Origin: Aggregatilineales bacterium
GTDB lineage: Bacteria; Chloroflexota; Anaerolineae; Aggregatilineales; Phototrophicaceae
Length of the DNA: 64,000 nucleotides
Direction of reading: 5' to 3'
Assembly: GCA_030834905.1 (NCBI GenBank)
Contig: JAUQWZ010000042.1
Span: 29,054 to 93,053 of the forward strand
A program made the position numbers and the translations under genes. Shown in pieces: positions 61,025 to 64,000 of this stretch. Position 1 is the first letter of the stretch. The number at the start of each line of letters is the position of its first letter. The notes below the pieces were generated by a model. The model did no database searches and had not been told where the DNA came from. It saw only the letters and a program-made list of their open reading frames with translations.

Positions 61025-62008
61025 ATGGAATACGCAAAACTGGGAAACACTGGCATGGATGTGTCTCGACTTTGCCTCGGTTGTATGGGCTTTGGCGACG
61101 CGGATCACTGGGTTCACAAGTGGGTACTCGATGAAGAAAATAGCCGTCCAATTATTCAGAAAGCCCTTGAACTGGGGATCAATTTCTTTGACACAGCAAA
61201 CGTCTATTCGATTGGTGTGAGTGAAGAGATTTTGGGACGTGCTTTGAAGGACTTTGCTGAGCGGGATGAGGTGGTCATCGCCACCAAAGTGCATGGCAAA
61301 ATGTCGGATACACCGAATGGTGGCGGTCTTTCCCGCAAGGCGATCCTGAGTGAAATTGACCATAGTTTGAAACGCCTGCAAACCGATTATGTGGACCTCT
61401 ACCAGATTCATCGCTGGGATTATGAAACACCTATCGAAGAAACGATGGAAGCGCTGAACGATGTTGTACGGGCGGGCAAGGCACGGTACATCGGTGCTTC
61501 CGCCATGTGGACATGGCAGTTTCAGAAGGCACTGCACGTCGCCGAACAGCACGGTTGGACACGTTTTGTCTCGATGCAGGATCACCTTAACCTCATCTAC
61601 CGCGAAGAGGAACGGGAGATGTTGCCGCTCTGTCGCGAGGAAAAAATCGGGGTGATTCCGTATAGTCCCCTCGCATCAGGACGGTTGACACGAGATTGGT
61701 CGTCGGAAAGCACGATGCGCTCCGAAACCGATCAAATCGCCAAAAGCAAGTATGATGCGACGGCCGAGACCGATCAGCAAATAGTGGGGCGGGTCGCGAC
61801 ACTCGCGGAAAAGCATGAAGTCCCACGCACTCACATTGCGCTAGCTTGGCTGTTGCAGAAGGAACCGGTGACCGCGCCGATCATCGGCGCAACCAAAATC
61901 GGACATCTGGAAGAAGCTGTTGGTGCGCTCTCCATCAAATTGACACCGGAAGAGGTCGTCTACCTGGAAGAACCCTATGTGCCACATCACATTGTTGGTC
62001 ATCAGTAG
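61025..62008 (+). CDS. Aldo/keto reductase, copy 2
   Basis: The 327-residue protein has the AKR signatures KLGNTGMDVSRLCLGCMGFG, INFFDTANVYSIG, VVIATKVHGKM, VDLYQIHRWDYETPIEET and the C-terminal PVTAPIIGATKIGHLEEAVG. It resembles the YajO/AKR12-type branch and is distinct from copy 1. The ATG has GAGGAATATCAT ahead. Together with copy 1 and the AraC gene it probably forms an aldehyde-detoxifying unit. Confidence 0.92.
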   Translation: MEYAKLGNTGMDVSRLCLGCMGFGDADHWVHKWVLDEENSRPIIQKALELGINFFDTANVYSIGVSEEILGRALKDFAERDEVVIATKVHGKMSDTPNGGGLSRKAILSEIDHSLKRLQTDYVDLYQIHRWDYETPIEETMEALNDVVRAGKARYIGASAMWTWQFQKALHVAEQHGWTRFVSMQDHLNLIYREEEREMLPLCREEKIGVIPYSPLASGRLTRDWSSESTMRSETDQIAKSKYDATAETDQQIVGRVATLAEKHEVPRTHIALAWLLQKEPVTAPIIGATKIGHLEEAVGALSIKLTPEEVVYLEEPYVPHHIVGHQ

Positions 62009-62822
62009 TAAAAGGGGGATTTTAAGCCGCAATTTTCTCCGCTATCCCGCAGTAGAAATTTACGTTATTCGGTGAAAAGAAAGGAATAGACAGTGCCTAA
62101 GAAACAACCCACCACCCAACAGAGAAGATAAGATACAAACATTATCCTGAAATGACCAGTCAAGAATGACTAATTGTGGTAGTGATTCCATCTTGAGAAC
62201 GTTTATTCAGCTGCAAGTAACGCGACTTGGGGCGGCTTTCCACACCTGCATTCTCCCCGCTCCCGTGTGCATTCGGCACGACTTCCTAACGCACCATAGC
62301 ACGCCACCCCGCTCGCTAAAGCCGCAAGCGGCTTCGACTCGGAGCGCGACTTGGGCTTGTGCCGCTTTGCTCAGTCGCGCTCCGGTCGCCTTTCAGGTAG
62401 CGGCGGGGAAACCCCGGCGTGCTAAAAGCGGGTGCGTAAGTCGTACCTTAACAAATGCACAGCGGGTGATCGGTCACACGGATGCGTGGTGTAAGGCCGC
62501 GTTAGCTCGAAAGGGCGCGCTGTAAACCCTGCCCAACGCCGATGTGCGTTGACGACCTCCTAACGGTGATCGCTCTCGCCCAATGTGCCAAACGCTCCCG
62601 AACAATCCGGTTCGGATACCGTATACCGTCGTGGGTGCAGCTGCCGCAATAGGCTGCTGACTGGAATGGCCAACGTCTTGGACAAACATGCGTTTGTCTG
62701 GGGCGCACTCAGGCGGAAATCTACGGTGATGAGCGCACACATTCAACGTTTATCCGCGCTGCTTCTAAGGAACGGCGCGGTTTTCATTCCCTGATTTTTA
62801 TATACATCTCAAGGAGGTGGTT
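62009..62822. other. 814-bp non-coding stretch with structured repeats
   Basis: No convincing gene is seen on either strand: the open frames here are short, lack ribosome-binding sites and have shadow-like composition. The stretch holds the 196-bp imperfect palindrome at 62266-62461, a partial direct copy of its left end at 62543-62565, and a 7-bp hairpin GACAAAC / GTTTGTC at 62681-62698. It could carry an origin, a recombination site or a structured RNA. Confidence 0.6.
62266..62461. repeat. Large imperfect palindrome (196 bp)
   Basis: Successive blocks pair from the outside in: TGTGCATT / AATGCACA, ACGACTT / AAGTCGT, ACGCACC / GGTGCGT, TAGCACGCC / GGCGTGCTA, CCCCGC / GCGGGG and, at the centre, CGGAGCGCGACT (62340-62351) / AGTCGCGCTCCG (62373-62384). 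The left arm also holds its own hairpin AGCCGC-AA-GCGGCT (62320-62333). Order and spacing are kept, so the whole can fold as one long hairpin. The type of element is unknown. Confidence 0.72.
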
Positions 62823-63284
62823 ATGCAGGTTCAGACGACCACACACCTGATGATCGCGGGCAGCCGCTATGCGACCCGCGAGATGCTTGACTACGCCCGA
62901 CGAACCGTGCGGCGGGCGCACCAGCTTGGCTGGACGATCCTCGTTGGCGACAACCCGAAAGGCGTGGATATGGCGGTGGTGCAGGAGTGCCGCCGCCTGA
63001 AAGCGAAGGTAATTGTCGCCGGGATCGCTAATTTTCCCCGTAACTACGGAACCGCACATGGTAGCTACGTCAAGGTGGCACGCGATCTATATCGCAGCGC
63101 AGGTGGTGGACTGCTCGGTGGTTACACCGCGCGCGACCGCTGGCTGGTCGATATGTGTCAACGATCCATTTTCATCTGGAACGGCGACAGTCCCGGCACG
63201 TTCGCAGGGTACGAATATGCGGTGCAGCGCGGCAAGGAGGCGCATCTCATCAACTTTAACCGGAGTCCACAACCTCATGGCTGA
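62823..63284 (+). CDS. SLOG-superfamily (YpsA/DUF2493-like) nucleotide-binding protein
   Basis: The 153-residue Rossmann-like protein has the opening HLMIAGSRYATREMLDYARR, a central GWTILVGDNPKGVDMAVVQE and a C-terminal DRWLVDMCQRSIFIWNGDSP, followed by GTFAGYEYAVQRGK. These are hallmarks of SLOG proteins, which bind nucleotides or nucleotide-derived ligands and are common in mobile elements and conflict systems. The ATG at 62823 has AAGGAGG 5 nt ahead; the GTG two codons upstream was rejected. Its 3' end overlaps the next gene by 8 nt, so the two form a unit. Confidence 0.8.
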   Translation: MQVQTTTHLMIAGSRYATREMLDYARRTVRRAHQLGWTILVGDNPKGVDMAVVQECRRLKAKVIVAGIANFPRNYGTAHGSYVKVARDLYRSAGGGLLGGYTARDRWLVDMCQRSIFIWNGDSPGTFAGYEYAVQRGKEAHLINFNRSPQPHG

Positions 63285-63876
63285 TCAACACATCATCGCG
63301 GTCGATACTTACGGCGCACAGCGGATCAGACATCCACAGACCGGCAAAACCGTCAGTGCGTATAAGCTGGGCTACACCAGCGCCGTCATGCCCGTGCTGC
63401 TGACGCTGTACGGCGAGAATGCCCATGATGTGTCGCCCAGGCAGGCATCCTATCGCTACCTCCAGGTTGATAGCGATGTTGTCGTGCGGCACGGTCACAT
63501 CCTGCTCACGGTGAGCGTGGATGAACTGGCGAAGGCGGTGCAAATCACCCGTCAGCATCATCGTGCTGCAGTGTATCTGTGGCGCGACCGGAAGTGGTGG
63601 TCGCTGCCTGACAGCACGCACGACGACTATACCGAGCCGGGCTATCGCGTCGGTCCGAACTTTGATCCGACGGGTTTCTGTCCGCCATCACCATCTACAG
63701 GTGTGCGGGAGAGCGCAGTGACGGGCATCACGGCTGAACGCAGCCAGCGCGAAGAAGGCGGCAGAGTCTGGTGGTGGCTGCACGGCGACACCTATCCGCA
63801 CCGTGACCTGCTCAAGCGACAGGGCGCGCGCTGGAGTGGCAAACGGAAGGCGTGGTACTACATCGTTGCGCCGTAA
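63277..63876 (+). CDS. Unknown protein with C-terminal TYPxRDxLKxxGARW-type module
   Basis: The 199-residue protein has no catalytic motif that I recognise. Its last 36 residues (VWWWLHGDTYPHRDLLKRQG, then ARWSGKRKAWYYI) fit a short module seen at the ends of plasmid and phage proteins, where aromatic and basic residues suggest nucleic-acid binding. The middle has two Trp/Tyr-rich strands. The ATG at 63277 lies inside the SLOG gene's end, so the pair is translationally coupled. Function unknown. Confidence 0.6.
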   Translation: MADQHIIAVDTYGAQRIRHPQTGKTVSAYKLGYTSAVMPVLLTLYGENAHDVSPRQASYRYLQVDSDVVVRHGHILLTVSVDELAKAVQITRQHHRAAVYLWRDRKWWSLPDSTHDDYTEPGYRVGPNFDPTGFCPPSPSTGVRESAVTGITAERSQREEGGRVWWWLHGDTYPHRDLLKRQGARWSGKRKAWYYIVAP

Positions 63877-63907
63877 GGCGACACACAGGATTGTGCGAGA
63901 CGCATCG

Positions 63908-63927
63908 CAGGTTGAAGAAATAACCTG
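63908..63927. terminator. Short hairpin after the last gene
   Basis: CAGGTT / AACCTG with an 8-nt loop follows the stop at 63876 by about 30 bp. There is no T-run. An ATG at 63977 opens eight codons up to the window edge, too few to judge. Confidence 0.3.
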
Positions 63928-64000
63928 TGAGGTCATCCGACTTACCTGAAAGGGAAACCGGACAGCGGACAATAGCATGTCGGAAAAGGGGCGAACTGCG

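Larger units (their letters stand above)
49880..64000. mobile_element. Probable integrated plasmid-like or integrative element (left end seen, right end outside)
   Basis: From the recombinase fragment on, the gene content changes from metabolism to partition (ParA, ParB), replication (primase-helicase), DNA-binding or nuclease (CoiA-like/GIY-YIG), DinD and small orphan proteins, with remnants and a long structured non-coding stretch. These are hallmarks of a plasmid-derived or integrative element. No attachment-site duplication or tRNA was found, and metabolic genes (AraC, aldo/keto reductases) lie within it, so the limits are uncertain. Confidence 0.45.

Noticed and set aside
62266..62505. 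Integron attC site
   Set aside because: Some CTAAC / GTTAG pieces are present (62287 and 62499), but the R-box consensus RYYYAAC ... GTTRRRY is not met at the arm ends and no integron integrase is seen.
62166..62525. 119-codon open frame in the non-coding stretch
   Set aside because: No ribosome-binding site, no family resemblance, and it runs straight through both arms of the large palindrome.
63977..64000. Start of a further gene at the right edge
   Set aside because: Only eight codons are visible and there is no clear ribosome-binding site.
1..64000. CRISPR arrays, rRNA and tRNA genes, intact insertion sequences
   Set aside because: No regularly spaced repeats, no tRNA-like cloverleaf with a clear T-arm, no rRNA sequence and no transposase gene were found on reading both strands.

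Overview
The window reads as chromosome of a GC-rich, heterotrophic bacterium with anaerobic capacity, most likely a member of the Chloroflexota (Anaerolineae-like). This placement is inferred from the many carbohydrate ABC transporters, binding proteins whose signal peptides end in Ala-Gln-Asp without a lipobox cysteine, SIS-domain sugar isomerases, and the coupled group 3b / group 4 [NiFe]-hydrogenases. No rRNA, tRNA or CRISPR array was recognised, so the taxonomy is not fixed.

Layout. (1) 1-4907, minus strand: start of a GntR regulator running off the left edge, a small membrane protein, a PadR-like remnant, then a ugpB-ugpA-ugpE glycerol-3-phosphate-type importer followed by a NagD-like phosphatase. 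(2) 5172-18862, plus strand: a 17-gene hydrogenase superoperon. A cytosolic NAD(P)-linked group 3b enzyme (hyhB-G-S-L), DUF302 and a maturation protease are followed by a membrane Mbh-like group 4 complex and a second protease. Its promoter overlaps a near-consensus Rex operator. (3) 18876-27140, minus strand: a serine beta-lactamase-like hydrolase, a DUF5107 protein, a sugar ABC importer and a SIS isomerase; a divergent amidohydrolase lies at 27493. (4) 28614-43036, minus strand: a twelve-gene uronate / oligogalacturonide cluster with LacI regulator, UxaC, Dpp-type importer, heparinase-II/III-like protein, oligogalacturonate lyase, KdgF-like cupin, UxuA and a second SIS isomerase. A perfect 28-bp palindromic double operator precedes lacI. 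(5) 43316-49160, plus strand: a formate/nitrite channel, a KdpD/KdpE-like two-component system, a USP-like protein and a KimA-like potassium importer with a terminator in its leader. (6) 49226-64000: an accessory region. It begins at a junction between a doubly truncated xylF and a serine-recombinase tail, then carries ParA, ParB, a primase-helicase, a CoiA-like/GIY-YIG fusion, DinD, a dinD remnant, a DUF71 ATPase, AraC with two aldo/keto reductases, a DUF2255 gene interrupted by an amber codon, an 814-bp non-coding stretch holding a 196-bp imperfect palindrome, and a SLOG protein paired with an unknown protein.

How it fits together: the H2 system can link NAD(P)H, ferredoxin, H2 and ion gradients, and the putative Rex site would tie it to the NADH/NAD+ ratio. 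The sugar clusters feed uronates and other sugars to fermentation. The accessory region looks like a decayed integrated plasmid or integrative element.
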